A stretch of 64,000 bases of DNA from Luteitalea pratensis (GCF_001618865.1 NZ_CP015136.1:7103001-7167000); one strand, 5' to 3'. Numbered from the stretch's first letter, positions 17,802 to 26,799 are shown. Numbers and translations: made by a program. The notes: generated by a model from the letters alone, not told the origin.

Positions 17802-18336
17802 CAAAATCTCTCCGCAGTGGCCCGAGTGGCCGCCTGTGCCGAACGCTGTACTTGGACGGAGCGCCTCGGCCGGGAGTTCACCCGCCTTCGCCGCTTCGCG
17901 GCGACGGCGCGACAAGCCCGCTGACGCGCATCGGGCTACGGCGCCACAAGATCGCTTCGTCCCACTGGGCTACGGCCATCGAACGGAGGCGTCGACCTGC
18001 CTCTAACAACGGAAAACGATCTCCAATGGTTAACGGGGTGCGACTGGGAAAGGCAAAAGGGCGAAAAGGACAAAAAGGGCAAAAAGGCAGAGTCGAAGGC
18101 AGCTGGATCGGCTACAGGTGTCCAATGTGAGGGACAAAGCAACAAAGGTAGGCCTCAAGACGCGCCTAGAACGCCGACGACGATCGAAAGATCCCCACGC
18201 GCACCGCTTACGGTGTAACGCCTTCTTCGATCCTTGTCTCCCTTGCACTTTCCTCGCCCTTTCCCCTTCGATTCTGTCTTTTGGCCCTTTTCGCCCTTTT
18301 CGCCCTTTCTCCTTTTCTCTCCAGTACAATCGCGCG
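17802..18336. other. Intergenic region with inverted nonamer repeats; no gene seen
   Basis: Between the divergent adaptor and pntAA genes I see no coding sequence. The left part contains small GC hairpins (CGCCGCTTCGCGGCG near 17889). The right part is a repeat-bounded segment described separately at 18046-18318. Promoters for both neighbours must lie here, but none is clear. Confidence 0.6.
18046..18318. repeat. MITE-like segment with imperfect terminal inverted repeats made of nonamers
   Basis: Four purine-rich 9-bp units (AAAAGGGCG type) at 18055-18090 are mirrored by four pyrimidine-rich units (CGCCCTTTT type) at 18283-18318. The similarity continues inward: GGCAGAGTCGAAGG on the left matches the reverse complement of CCTTCGATTCTGTC on the right. 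The inverted ends of about 50 bp enclose about 150 bp of non-coding DNA. The right end is the 5' leader of pntAA. Confidence 0.5.
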
Positions 18337-19524
18337 ATGGTGATTGGGGTCCCGCGCGAACTGGTGCCCGGCGAAGACCGGGTCGCCCTCGTCCCTGCCA
18401 GCGTCGCCCCCCTCATCAAGTCAGGCGCGGCGGTGCTCGTCGAGCAGGGCGCCGGGGTCCGCGCCGGCTGTCCGGACGACGCGTATGCCGCCGCGGGCGC
18501 GACGCTCGTCAGCCGCGACCAGGTCTTCGCGCAGGCCGACATCCTGCTGCAGGTGCGAACGGCGGCCGCGGCGGGCACATACGGCGCCGCCGACGTCGAA
18601 CGGCTGAGTTCCAGGCACACCGTGATTGGCTTTGCGGACCCGCTCGGAGCCCCCGAGACCGCCAGGGCCATGGCCGCCAGGGGCGCCACGGTCATCTCGA
18701 TGGAGCTCATCCCGCGCATCACCCGGGCGCAGAGCATGGACGCCCTGTCGTCGATGGCCAACATCGCCGGCTACAAGGCGGTGCTGCTGGCCGCCGCCAC
18801 CCTCCCCCGGATGTTCCCGATGATGATGACCGCCGCCGGCACGATCTCGCCGGCGCGCGTCTTCGTGATCGGGGCGGGTGTGGCCGGGTTGCAGGCGATC
18901 GCGACAGCCAAGCGCCTTGGCGCCAAGATCGAGGCGTATGACGTCCGCGCGGCCGTCAAGGAGCAGATCGAGAGTCTCGGTGCGAAATTCGTCGAACTGC
19001 CGCTCGATACCGCCGCCGCCGAGGGGCAGGGCGGGTATGCCGCGGCGCAGGACGAGTCGTTCTACAGACGTCAGCGCGAGACCATGGCGCGCGTGGTGGC
19101 CCATAGTGACGTGGTCATCACGACAGCCGCCATTCCGGGCAAGAAATCTCCCGTGCTGATCACGGCCGACATGGTCGCCTCCATGCCGCCAGGGTCGGTC
19201 ATCGTCGACCTGGCCGCCGAACGTGGCGGCAATTGCGAGTTGACCGTCGCCGACGAGACCATCGTGGCCCACGGCGTGACCATCCACGGCCCGACGAACC
19301 TGCCGGCCACCGTGCCGTTCCACGCCAGCCAGCTGTATGCCAAGAACCTCACGACGCTGCTCGCCCACCTTCGCACCAAGCAGGGCGACCTCGTAATCGA
19401 TCCGGCCGACGAGATCACTCGCGAGGTCCTCGTTACCCACAAGGGCGAGGTCATCGCCCCGCGCCTGCGCGAACAGCTGGGCCTGGCGCCGCTTCCGGCC
19501 CCGGTGGCCGCGGCCGCAGTCTAG
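18337..19524 (+). CDS. pntAA: NAD(P) transhydrogenase alpha subunit, NAD-binding part 1
   Basis: The 395-residue protein is the soluble domain I of proton-translocating transhydrogenase. It shows the MVIGVPRELVPGEDRVALVP opening, the SMANIAGYKAVLLAA segment, a Rossmann GAGVAGLQAIATAKRLGA, and DLAAERGGNCELT. It passes hydride from NADH to NADP in complex with PntAB and PntB. It lacks the membrane helices of fused PntA, so it is the split form. The usual pntAB and pntB do not follow; an FHA gene does. Alanine dehydrogenase is related but lacks the ANIAGY segment. ATG 18337 follows a pyrimidine-rich repeat, with no clear ribosome site. Confidence 0.88.
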   Translation: MVIGVPRELVPGEDRVALVPASVAPLIKSGAAVLVEQGAGVRAGCPDDAYAAAGATLVSRDQVFAQADILLQVRTAAAAGTYGAADVERLSSRHTVIGFADPLGAPETARAMAARGATVISMELIPRITRAQSMDALSSMANIAGYKAVLLAAATLPRMFPMMMTAAGTISPARVFVIGAGVAGLQAIATAKRLGAKIEAYDVRAAVKEQIESLGAKFVELPLDTAAAEGQGGYAAAQDESFYRRQRETMARVVAHSDVVITTAAIPGKKSPVLITADMVASMPPGSVIVDLAAERGGNCELTVADETIVAHGVTIHGPTNLPATVPFHASQLYAKNLTTLLAHLRTKQGDLVIDPADEITREVLVTHKGEVIAPRLREQLGLAPLPAPVAAAAV

Positions 19525-19542
19525 GCGACAGACACACACGAG

Positions 19543-19875
19543 ATGTGGATCCTTCGCACCGTGCAGGGGCATGAACCTGCGCTGACCTTCCGCCTCATGC
19601 CCGGCACCATCAAGACGCTCGGGCGCGCCGTCCGCGCCGATTTCATCGTCGACGCGGCGATGGTCTCGCGACTGCACTGCCGTCTCACCGCGCAGCCCAC
19701 GGGTCAGCTCGAGATCGAGGATCTGCAGAGCACGAACGGCACTTACGTCAACGGCCGCCGCGTGCACAAGGCCACGCTCCTTCCCGGCGACACGCTGCGG
19801 GTCGGCCGCGTGGACCTGGTCCTCGTCCACGCACCGCTCAATCAAGTCGAAACGACGCTGGAAGCGGGAAGCTAG
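19543..19875 (+). CDS. Small FHA-domain protein
   Basis: The 110-residue protein is almost wholly one forkhead-associated domain. It has the LGR start, VSRLHCRLT (the conserved S and H of the phosphothreonine pocket) and STNGTYVNGRRV. FHA domains bind phosphothreonine peptides made by Ser/Thr kinases. A large Hanks-type kinase is encoded convergently 42 bp away, which makes it a plausible partner. It starts 18 bp after pntAA and is probably on that transcript. Confidence 0.87.
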   Translation: MWILRTVQGHEPALTFRLMPGTIKTLGRAVRADFIVDAAMVSRLHCRLTAQPTGQLEIEDLQSTNGTYVNGRRVHKATLLPGDTLRVGRVDLVLVHAPLNQVETTLEAGS

Positions 19876-19903
19876 GACGAACGCCAAACGTCGAACGCTG
19901 ACC
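19876..19903. repeat. Heptanucleotide repeats after the FHA gene
   Basis: Four units (GACGAAC, GCCAAAC, GTCGAAC, GCTGACC) follow the TAG stop directly. The same GACGAACGCC-type block, in the same orientation relative to the gene, follows or enters the 3' ends at 2875, 22855 and 26031. Confidence 0.75.
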
Positions 19904-19917
19904 GCGACGACACGGCG

Positions 19918-22644
19918 TCATCGCGTCGAGGTCGTGACACGTCGTCGCACCTCGTCGAAGAAGTTCAGCACTACAGTCGCGTGCTTCTGGGCCGGTTCCA
20001 GGGCCGCGGCCGATAGCACCGCGGCGACGCGCTGGCCGTCGGGCGCCAGATCGAACGTCGCTGTAAGCCCGAGGTATTGAATGCGCCGATCGGACCACAC
20101 CCGCGGCCGTCCCGCCGCGAAGGTGTCTCCCGTCGCCGTGTACGGCACCACCATGACACGCTGATCATCCGCTCGGTAGAACAACTCGTTGGCACTTCGC
20201 GACCATACCGGATGGCTGCCGCCGCCGGTCGTGACGGGCCACTGCTTGCCGGTATCGGGGAACGCTCGCACATAGATGTCGTATCCCCCCGAGTCGGTCG
20301 ACATGTAGGCCAGCCAACGCCCGTCCGGCGAGAACTCCGGATTCGGGTTGTTCGATGACGTCTGGCGGTACACGACCGGCTCACCGAGCTGCAGCCGGTC
20401 CGCGTTGACTTCGAGCCCGGCAGTCTGAATCAGGCTTCCCCGCCCAGTTGTCACTTCGAAGAATGCGAGCCGCTTGCCGTCCGGCGTGAAAGCCCCCGGG
20501 AACTGCAGGCCGTTCTGGCGCGCGGTCAGGGGCTGGGCAGGGCTCCCACCGTCGGCTCGCATCGAGAACAGACGGCCTGCGGACTGGAAGACGATGTACT
20601 GCCCATCTGGGCTCCAGCGGGGAGATGTGTTGACCCCGGACCCTCCGGCCAGGCGCACGCGCGTCCCCCGCTGCCAGTCGTACACCAGGATGTGCGAGGT
20701 GGCTCCCTGATTGACCTCGACGGCGATGCGGCTTCCGTCCGGCGACACGCGAGGGTGCTGGTACAGCGCCGGTTCGAGGCCCATCGGTGCCGTTCGTCCC
20801 GTGCGGTCAAGCCATTCCAGGACTCGGAGTGCGTCCGTGGTGCCGCTGCGGTACACCATCGTGCCGCCGGCCGACACGTCGATCTGGGCCGCTCCGAACA
20901 CGGCGTTGTCGGCGACGCCCGCCATCACGGCGAATGCATCACCATGCACTTCACGCCGATCGAGGTCGAATGGCACCGCATACAGCGTCCCTTTCGACAC
21001 GTAGGCAAGGTGTCCGGTAGGGAGGTAGGAGGGCGAGAGTCCTGCATTCGGGAGCACGACTTGCTGGAGGTTGCGCTCGAAGTCCATGATTCCGATGCTG
21101 GCGGATGTGTGGTTGGCGGGCGCGCTGGTCACCGTGAACAGTGCCGCCTTGCCACCCGGCAGGAAGCGCGGCCACCGATGGCCCGGTTCTCCGGGCCCCA
21201 GATTCGTCACCCGCCTGGGGGTGCCTCCGTCAGCCGACACCAGCTTTAGGACGTCGCGCGTATCCAGGGCCGCGACGATCGTTCCATCGTCGCTCCAGCT
21301 CCCGCCACGGCCGGCCGGCGCGTCGCAGAGCGTGACCGGTTCTCCGCCGGCGAGGCGGAGTTTCTTGAGTTTGCCGGCCGCGAAGAAGCCGACCCACTGC
21401 CCATCGGGAGAGAAGAATGGTGCATGGGCGCCGACGGTGCCGGGCAAGGGCGTCGCCTCCAGTTGATCGAGGCGGCGAGTCGCGAGGCCCTGAATGCCGC
21501 CGCGGTCCACGGAGGCGAACACGATGCGCGTGCCGTCAGGAGAAAGGACGGCCGACGCGCCGATGATGTCGGTACCCGCCACGGCGTCAAGGCCCAAATC
21601 GAGCGCTATGTTGATCGATGCGCGTGACGAAGGCTCGATCGGCGTTCCCCTGCCAAACCATCCAAGGGCGGCGGCCGATGCCGCAAGTATCGCGAGCGCG
21701 AGGGCCACGCTCGACCACCTGAACAGGCTGCGCCGCACGAGTGGGCTTCGAGCCGCTTCGTCCGGGGCCTCGGCGCGGCTTTCGGCAATCCATCGCAGCT
21801 CGCGTCCGACGTCGCCGATGTTCTGCCAGCGCTCGTCCGGATCTTTCGCGAGGCATCTCGCGACAACGTGATCGAGCAGCCGAGGAGCCAGTGGCTGGCG
21901 CGACGAGAGTGGCGGCGGCTGATCCCGCAGGATCGCCCCGATGACCGACGCGGCGGAGGGGCCGTCGAATGGGCGACGACCGGTCGCCATCTCGTAGACC
22001 ACCGCGCCGAAGGTCCAGACGTCGCTCCGCGCGTCGGCCTCCCGGCCCTCGACCTGCTCGGGCGCCATGTAGTGCACCGTCCCGATCAGGGTCCCCGCCG
22101 CAGTGACCGGAGCTTCGGTCGCGATCTGCGTGACGCCCGGCACCACGTTCGCCTTCGATGGCGCCAATACCTTCGCCAGGCCGAAGTCCAGCAGCTTCGC
22201 CCCGGTGCTCGTCAACATGATGTTGGCGGGCTTGAGATCGCGATGCGTGATGTTGGCGCGGTGCGTGCGCTCCAGTGCGCCGGCGACTTCCAGGCCGATG
22301 CGCAGGACGTCCTCGAGCGGCAGCGGACGCCTGTTCGCGAGCCGCGCGGCCAGCGTCTGGCCCTCGAGACAGGGCATCACGAGGTACAGCATGCCGTCGC
22401 GCTCGCCGATGTCGTACACGCTGCAGATGTGTGGGTCGTCGAGGGCGGCAATGGCGCGCGCCTCGCGTTCGAAGCGTGCACGCAGGTCGGCGTCGGCGCT
22501 GCCAGCAATATCGGACGCGACCTTGAGGGCGACGGTGCGACCAAGGCGTACGTCGCGGGCGCGATACACCTCGCCCATGCCCCCGGATCCCAGGTGGCCG
22601 AGGATTTCGTACGAGCCGACTCGCTCAGCAGAGACGAGACGCAT
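19918..22644 (-). CDS. Membrane Ser/Thr protein kinase with TolB-like beta-propeller
   Basis: The 908-residue protein begins with a Hanks-type kinase domain (about residues 12-270): glycine loop GSGGMGEVY, lysine in ALKVA (Lys41), HRDLKPAN (Asp136), DFGLAK (Asp153) and APEQVEG. A membrane helix at about residues 308-330 follows. The outside part of about 560 residues contains repeated SPDG and SPDGRW/TPDGKR motifs typical of TolB/PD40 six- or eight-bladed propellers. It is probably a sensor kinase whose propeller faces the periplasm. This architecture is common in acidobacteria. The small FHA protein encoded convergently could read its phosphothreonines. Confidence 0.92.
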   Translation of the reverse strand: MRLVSAERVGSYEILGHLGSGGMGEVYRARDVRLGRTVALKVASDIAGSADADLRARFEREARAIAALDDPHICSVYDIGERDGMLYLVMPCLEGQTLAARLANRRPLPLEDVLRIGLEVAGALERTHRANITHRDLKPANIMLTSTGAKLLDFGLAKVLAPSKANVVPGVTQIATEAPVTAAGTLIGTVHYMAPEQVEGREADARSDVWTFGAVVYEMATGRRPFDGPSAASVIGAILRDQPPPLSSRQPLAPRLLDHVVARCLAKDPDERWQNIGDVGRELRWIAESRAEAPDEAARSPLVRRSLFRWSSVALALAILAASAAALGWFGRGTPIEPSSRASINIALDLGLDAVAGTDIIGASAVLSPDGTRIVFASVDRGGIQGLATRRLDQLEATPLPGTVGAHAPFFSPDGQWVGFFAAGKLKKLRLAGGEPVTLCDAPAGRGGSWSDDGTIVAALDTRDVLKLVSADGGTPRRVTNLGPGEPGHRWPRFLPGGKAALFTVTSAPANHTSASIGIMDFERNLQQVVLPNAGLSPSYLPTGHLAYVSKGTLYAVPFDLDRREVHGDAFAVMAGVADNAVFGAAQIDVSAGGTMVYRSGTTDALRVLEWLDRTGRTAPMGLEPALYQHPRVSPDGSRIAVEVNQGATSHILVYDWQRGTRVRLAGGSGVNTSPRWSPDGQYIVFQSAGRLFSMRADGGSPAQPLTARQNGLQFPGAFTPDGKRLAFFEVTTGRGSLIQTAGLEVNADRLQLGEPVVYRQTSSNNPNPEFSPDGRWLAYMSTDSGGYDIYVRAFPDTGKQWPVTTGGGSHPVWSRSANELFYRADDQRVMVVPYTATGDTFAAGRPRVWSDRRIQYLGLTATFDLAPDGQRVAAVLSAAALEPAQKHATVVLNFFDEVRRRVTTSTR

Positions 22645-22820
22645 GGCGTTGGGCCAGACCGGCGCGCGCGTACAGGGACGGCGGTGGAGCCACGCGCTCG
22701 CTCCTGCCGCACTTACGCTTTCGTGCCTACCGGAATGCCCATGATGGTACCGCAGTCAGTTGGGCAGGCCGCGTGCCAGACTGGTGTCCACACTCCACGG
22801 CGTTGGCGCGATGTCGCAGC

Positions 22821-22855
22821 GTTCGGCGTTCGGCGTTCGACGTTCGGCATTCGTC
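22821..22855. repeat. Heptanucleotide repeats at the 3' end of the GloB-like gene
   Basis: Five 7-bp units (GTTCGGC, GTTCGGC, GTTCGAC, GTTCGGC, ATTCGTC) nearly match the block at 2841-2875. On the minus strand the block edge gives the TGA stop of the hydrolase gene. Confidence 0.8.
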
Positions 22856-23501
22856 AGCGGATGCTGGCGAGAAACGGGTTCGTCCGCCGTTCCTCTCCGA
22901 TCGTCGTCGCCGGCCCGTGCCCCGGGTAGACGGTGCAGTGGTCTCCCAGCGGGAAGAGGAGGTCACGCACCGATCGCAGCAGCGTCTCGTGATCGCCGCC
23001 GGGAAGGTCCGTGCGGCCGATCGACCCTGCAAACAGAGTATCTCCAACGAAGAGGACGTCGGCGGGCTGGCCGCCCTCGCCGATCTGCAGACAGACCTGG
23101 CCCGGGCTGTGCCCCGGCGTGTGGTGGACGATGACGACGCAGTCGCCGAACGCCCACTGTGGCTGCTGATCGAACCAGGCGTCGATCGGCGGCTGCGGGT
23201 GCATGCCGATGCCGAAGGCAATGCCCTGCTGCACCGCTCGCTCGTACAGGAACAGGTCGTCCTTGTGCAGAACCAGCGGCACGGCCCATTCCGCCTTCGC
23301 CTCGTTGCATCCCGAGATGTGGTCGAGGTGCGAATGCGTCAACATGATGTAGCGGACCGTGACGCCCATTCGGCGGACAATGGCAATCAACTGTTCGACC
23401 TCGTCGCCGGGGTCGATGACGATGGCGTCGCCGGTCGCCGAGGACGCCACCACGTAGCCGTTCTTCTCGAACGGCGGCACGGCACACGATTCGATCAGCA
23501 T
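22854..23501 (-). CDS. Metallo-beta-lactamase-fold hydrolase, glyoxalase II-like
   Basis: The 215-residue MBL-fold enzyme has the zinc motif THSHLDH at about residues 56-62, HTPGHSPGQ, LFVGDTLF and YPGHGP. This is the short GloB-like type that hydrolyses S-acylglutathione or other thiol esters. The start ATG (23501) and the divergent PLP gene's ATG (23500) overlap within the tetramer CATG, so neither gene has its own leader. The stop comes from a heptamer repeat. Confidence 0.88.
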   Translation of the reverse strand: MLIESCAVPPFEKNGYVVASSATGDAIVIDPGDEVEQLIAIVRRMGVTVRYIMLTHSHLDHISGCNEAKAEWAVPLVLHKDDLFLYERAVQQGIAFGIGMHPQPPIDAWFDQQPQWAFGDCVVIVHHTPGHSPGQVCLQIGEGGQPADVLFVGDTLFAGSIGRTDLPGGDHETLLRSVRDLLFPLGDHCTVYPGHGPATTIGEERRTNPFLASIR

Positions 23502-24453
23502 GTTGGTCTCACTCGCTCACGTCCAGGCGGCTGCCCACCGCATCGCCGCGCACATCCGCCGAACCCCCCTGATCCACGCCGACGGCCTGTCCGAGGCGAC
23601 CGGTCGGGACACGTGGCTCAAGCTGGAGTCGCTGCAGCGGACCCGTGCCTTCAAGCGACGCGGGGCGTGCAACGCTTTGCTGTCGCTCGCGGAACGCGAC
23701 CCGGTCCTGCCTCCCCTGGTGACGGCCTCTGCCGGCAACCATGGGGTGGCGTTGTCCAGCGTGGCGCGTGAACTCGGGGCGCGCCTCACCATCTTCGTGC
23801 CGCGAGACGCCCCTCGCGCCAAGCTCGATCGCCTCCGGGGCGGCGGCATCACGATTGTCGCCGACTGTGTCGACTACGACGAGGCCGAGTCGCGCGCGCT
23901 CGCCGCGGCCGCCGCGGGCGACGGCGTCTTCATCTCGGCCTACAACCATCCGGACGTGATCGCCGGGGCAGGGACCGTCGCGCTCGAGATTCTCGAGGAC
24001 CTGCCTGAGGCGGCAGCCATCGTCGTCCCCACCGGTGGCGGCGGCCTGCTCGCCGGCGTCGCCGCGGCCGCCGATGGGCGCGTGGCGGTGGTCGGTGTCG
24101 AACCGTCCGCGAACCAGGCCTTCACGCAGGCACTCGCAGCTGGGCACACGACGACGATCGTGCCGGGGGCCTCGCTTGCCGATGGCCTCCTTGGCAACCT
24201 CGAGCAGGACGCGCTGACATTCGAACTCGTGCGACTGGGGCGAATCCCGGTCCATCTCGTACCCGAGCCGTTCGTCGTGGAAGGCGTACGCGCCTTGTTC
24301 GCACACGAGCGGTTGGTCGCGGAGGGAGCGGGCGCCATCGCGATCGGGGCACTGCTCGCGGGTACGCTGGTCCACCTCCCCGATCCGCTCGTGCTGCTGG
24401 TCACCGGCGCCAACATCGATGCCCCCACGCTGGCCCGGGTGCTCGGCTCGTGA
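23500..24453 (+). CDS. PLP-dependent threonine/serine dehydratase-like enzyme
   Basis: The 317-residue fold-type II PLP enzyme has the cofactor lysine in RAFKRRGACNAL (about Lys52), the phosphate/substrate loop TASAGNHGVAL, the GGGGLLAG phosphate cup and a C-terminal TGANID. It resembles catabolic L-threonine or serine dehydratase (deamination to 2-oxobutyrate or pyruvate) or serine racemase; no ACT regulatory domain is present. The start is ATG 23500. The start codons of this gene and the divergent hydrolase overlap. Confidence 0.85.
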   Translation: MLVSLAHVQAAAHRIAAHIRRTPLIHADGLSEATGRDTWLKLESLQRTRAFKRRGACNALLSLAERDPVLPPLVTASAGNHGVALSSVARELGARLTIFVPRDAPRAKLDRLRGGGITIVADCVDYDEAESRALAAAAAGDGVFISAYNHPDVIAGAGTVALEILEDLPEAAAIVVPTGGGGLLAGVAAAADGRVAVVGVEPSANQAFTQALAAGHTTTIVPGASLADGLLGNLEQDALTFELVRLGRIPVHLVPEPFVVEGVRALFAHERLVAEGAGAIAIGALLAGTLVHLPDPLVLLVTGANIDAPTLARVLGS

Positions 24454-24613
24454 CGTCGCCGAGCGCAGCGCGTCCCGCTGACGTGACCGCGGCGTCGGGC
24501 CGGCAACATGCGCGCATGACGCCAGCCGTGACGCGCTGCCCCGTGGGGCACGGCGGCCGCCTCCGCCGGGGCTTCGGCGCCCCGAGCGATCGGCGGCGCG
24601 CCTGGCGCGCGGC

Positions 24614-25837
24614 ATGACGTTCACCGCGCTGCTGCTCCACAATCCGCAGTTCCGCCGCCTGTGGATCGCGCAGGTGGTGAGCCAGCTCGGCGACTGGTTC
24701 AATGCCGTCGCCGTGTACGCGTTGCTGCTCGACCTGACGGGCTCCGCGACGCTAGTCGCGGCGATGATGGTCGTGCAGTTGCTTCCGCTCGCGCTCGTCG
24801 GTCCGCTCGCCGGCGTCATCGTCGATCGCATGTCGCGTCGGACGCTGATGATCGGCGCCGACCTCGCCCGCGCCGTCCTCTTTGCCGGGCTCGTGTTCGT
24901 CAGGTCGGCCGATCAGATCTGGCTCGCGTTCGTGCTCGTCACACTCGGGGTCATCGCCACTGCGTTCTTCGAGCCGGCGCGAACGGCCATGCTGCCCGAC
25001 GTGGTGCCGCGCGAGTCCCTGATCACGGCCAACGCCTTGTCGGCGGCCACGTGGGCGGTCATGCTCGCTATCGGCGCCTCGGTGGGCGGCGCGATCACGG
25101 TGCTCGTCGGGCGCGACGCGGCCTTCATCTGCAACGGCCTCTCGTTCCTTGCCTCGGCCGCTGCCTTGCGGGGCCTGCACGTCGTCGAGACGCACCACCA
25201 CCAGCATCGTCTCGAAGGCACGCGGTTACGTGTTCGCGATGGGATCGACTATCTGCGGCAGCATCCGGCAACACTCGCGCTGCTCAGCATTAAGGGTGTC
25301 TGGGCCGTTGCCGGGGGGATGATGCTGCTGCTCACGGTGTTCGGGCAGCGGGTTTTCGCGACGTCACCTGGAGAAACGGCGGCGCGGGGTATCGGCGTGC
25401 TCTTCGCCGCGCGCGGTGTGGGGGCCGTGGGTGGGGCGCTACTCGCCCGGGCCGTGCAGCGCATGGACGCGCCGCGCCTGCGCGGCCTGGTGCCGTGGTG
25501 CTACGGCCTGGCCTCACTCGGCTACCTGAGCCTCGCCAACGCTCCGACACTCGCCATCGGCGCGATGTCGGTCGTCTGGGCGCACGTCTTCGGGACCTTG
25601 CTCTGGGTGCTCAGCTCGGTGCTGCTGCAGTTGGCCGTGGAGGCGCGCATTCGAGGCCGCATCTTCGCCCTGGAACTGGCGCTTCACACGTTCATGTCGG
25701 CCGCGGCGATCCTGCTCACGGGCATCGGCCTCGACCGGTTGCACATCCCGCCGCGCACGCTCGCAACCGGCCTCGGCGCCTTCTTCCTCTTCCCGGCCGT
25801 GGCCTGGGGCGTGGCACTGACCATGAAGCGTCGGTAG
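24614..25837 (+). CDS. Major facilitator superfamily exporter (MFS_3/EntS-like)
   Basis: The 407-residue protein has about 12 membrane segments. The opening FRRLWIAQVVSQLGDWFNAVAVYALL and loop VDRMSRRTLMIGADLARA are typical of the MFS_3 group, which includes enterobactin exporter EntS and macrolide efflux proteins. It is probably a drug or siderophore exporter by proton antiport; the substrate is unknown. The 157 bp upstream hold only GC-rich hairpins. The stop TAG is part of a TAGGGAC word from the palindromic repeat that follows. Confidence 0.86.
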   Translation: MTFTALLLHNPQFRRLWIAQVVSQLGDWFNAVAVYALLLDLTGSATLVAAMMVVQLLPLALVGPLAGVIVDRMSRRTLMIGADLARAVLFAGLVFVRSADQIWLAFVLVTLGVIATAFFEPARTAMLPDVVPRESLITANALSAATWAVMLAIGASVGGAITVLVGRDAAFICNGLSFLASAAALRGLHVVETHHHQHRLEGTRLRVRDGIDYLRQHPATLALLSIKGVWAVAGGMMLLLTVFGQRVFATSPGETAARGIGVLFAARGVGAVGGALLARAVQRMDAPRLRGLVPWCYGLASLGYLSLANAPTLAIGAMSVVWAHVFGTLLWVLSSVLLQLAVEARIRGRIFALELALHTFMSAAAILLTGIGLDRLHIPPRTLATGLGAFFLFPAVAWGVALTMKRR

Positions 25838-25846
25838 GGACCCATC

Positions 25847-25985
25847 CGCCGACCTGAAGGTCGGCGGCTACAGTCGCCGGCGAAGCCGTCAGCCTCCACC
25901 ATAGTCGCCGCTGCAGGCCGTCCACTCGATCTGAAAGCTTTCTCCAGCGGAAGGAAGCCTGTAGGCGTCGACCTTTGTCGACGCG
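25847..25985. repeat. Composite palindromic element, GTCGACCTGAAGGTCGAC family, copy 2 (inverted)
   Basis: A perfect palindrome at 25847-25868 (CCGCCGACCTGAAGGTCGGCGG) is followed by GGCTACAGTCGCCGGCG. Then come the reverse complement of the CTTCCGCTGGAGAAAGC segment (about 25934-25953) and a GTCGAC...GTCGAC pair near 25967-25983. The parts occur in the same order as copy 1 at 9982-10120 when read on the minus strand. Confidence 0.7.
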
Positions 25986-25992
25986 CGAACCC

Positions 25993-26031
25993 GCGCTAAG
26001 CGCTAGAGGCGTTCGACGCTCAGCGTTCGTC
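25993..26031. repeat. Heptanucleotide repeats after the SDR gene
   Basis: Diverged 7-bp units (GCGCTAA, GCGCTAG, GTTCGAC, GCTCAGC, GTTCGTC) lie just downstream of the SDR stop. They are in the same orientation relative to the gene as the blocks at 2875, 19876 and 22855. Confidence 0.6.
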
Positions 26032-26037
26032 AAGGTC

Positions 26038-26751
26038 TCATTTCGGTTTACTGGGTCGTATTTCCACTCGGCTCGGCAGGCTGCGCTTGCTGTGGCCGAG
26101 CAGGTCGAACACCACCTGTGCCACGTCGTCGGCCGACAGCTTCCACTCGTGTTCGGGCGCGTCGCCGCCCTTCGAGAACGCGGTCTGCACCGATCCGGGC
26201 ATCACGGTGGACACGCGGATGTTGTCCTGCCGCACCTCGAGCATCACCGACTCGGCAAACGCGTTGAGCCCCGCCTTGGTGGCACAGTAGGCCGCGCCGC
26301 CCGCGAACGAATTGCGCCCCGCCAGGCTGCTGATGTTGATGATCCAGCCACCGCCCCGCTGCTTCAGTGCCGGGATCGCCGCTTTCGTGCACAGGAACAC
26401 GGCGGTCAGGTTGGTGGCGATCATGCGATGCCAGTCGTCCACGTTCATGTCGGCGACATTGGTGAACGTGGCGACACCCGCGTTGTTGACGAGTGTGTCG
26501 AGGCCACCGAAACGATCGACGGCGGTCCTGACGATCGCGTCGGCTACAGCCGGGTTGGCGACATCTCCCTCCACCACGGCCACGCTGGGAGCCAGTTCGG
26601 CGGCGACCGCGTCCAGGTCGGTCCGGGAACGGCCCGAAACGACGACCTTGGCACCGCGGGCCACGAACCCGCGCGCGACGGCGAGCCCGATCCCCCGTGA
26701 ACCTCCGGTGACGATGGCGACATGGCCGTCGAGTTGAGGCTGGGAAGTCAT
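26038..26751 (-). CDS. Short-chain dehydrogenase/reductase
   Basis: The 237-residue classical SDR has TGGSRGIG (cofactor loop), NNAG, the catalytic Ser in NISS and the YCATK pair (Tyr and Lys). Residue use after beta-2 (SGRSR) suggests NADPH preference. It resembles 3-oxoacyl-ACP reductase FabG-like or small alcohol dehydrogenases; the substrate is unassigned. It is divergent from the MDH-like gene, with a 48-bp gap that carries two inverted repeats. Confidence 0.88.
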   Translation of the reverse strand: MTSQPQLDGHVAIVTGGSRGIGLAVARGFVARGAKVVVSGRSRTDLDAVAAELAPSVAVVEGDVANPAVADAIVRTAVDRFGGLDTLVNNAGVATFTNVADMNVDDWHRMIATNLTAVFLCTKAAIPALKQRGGGWIINISSLAGRNSFAGGAAYCATKAGLNAFAESVMLEVRQDNIRVSTVMPGSVQTAFSKGGDAPEHEWKLSADDVAQVVFDLLGHSKRSLPSRVEIRPSKPK

Positions 26752-26763
26752 GCCCCTTACACT

Positions 26764-26790
26764 ACCGGTGTCGCGTGGCGTCTGCCACGC
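26764..26790. promoter_or_regulatory. Two adjacent dyads in a divergent promoter gap
   Basis: GCGTGGC-GTCT-GCCACGC (26773-26790) is a perfect 7-bp inverted repeat. Just left is a second short dyad centred on ACCGGT. They occupy the 48 bp between the SDR and MDH-like starts and could be an operator or an mRNA hairpin. Confidence 0.35.
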
Positions 26791-26799
26791 TTAACATTG

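Noticed and set aside
18421-19887. A 488-codon minus-strand frame opposite pntAA and the FHA gene
   Set aside because: It has no recognisable domain and is antisense to two well-supported genes.
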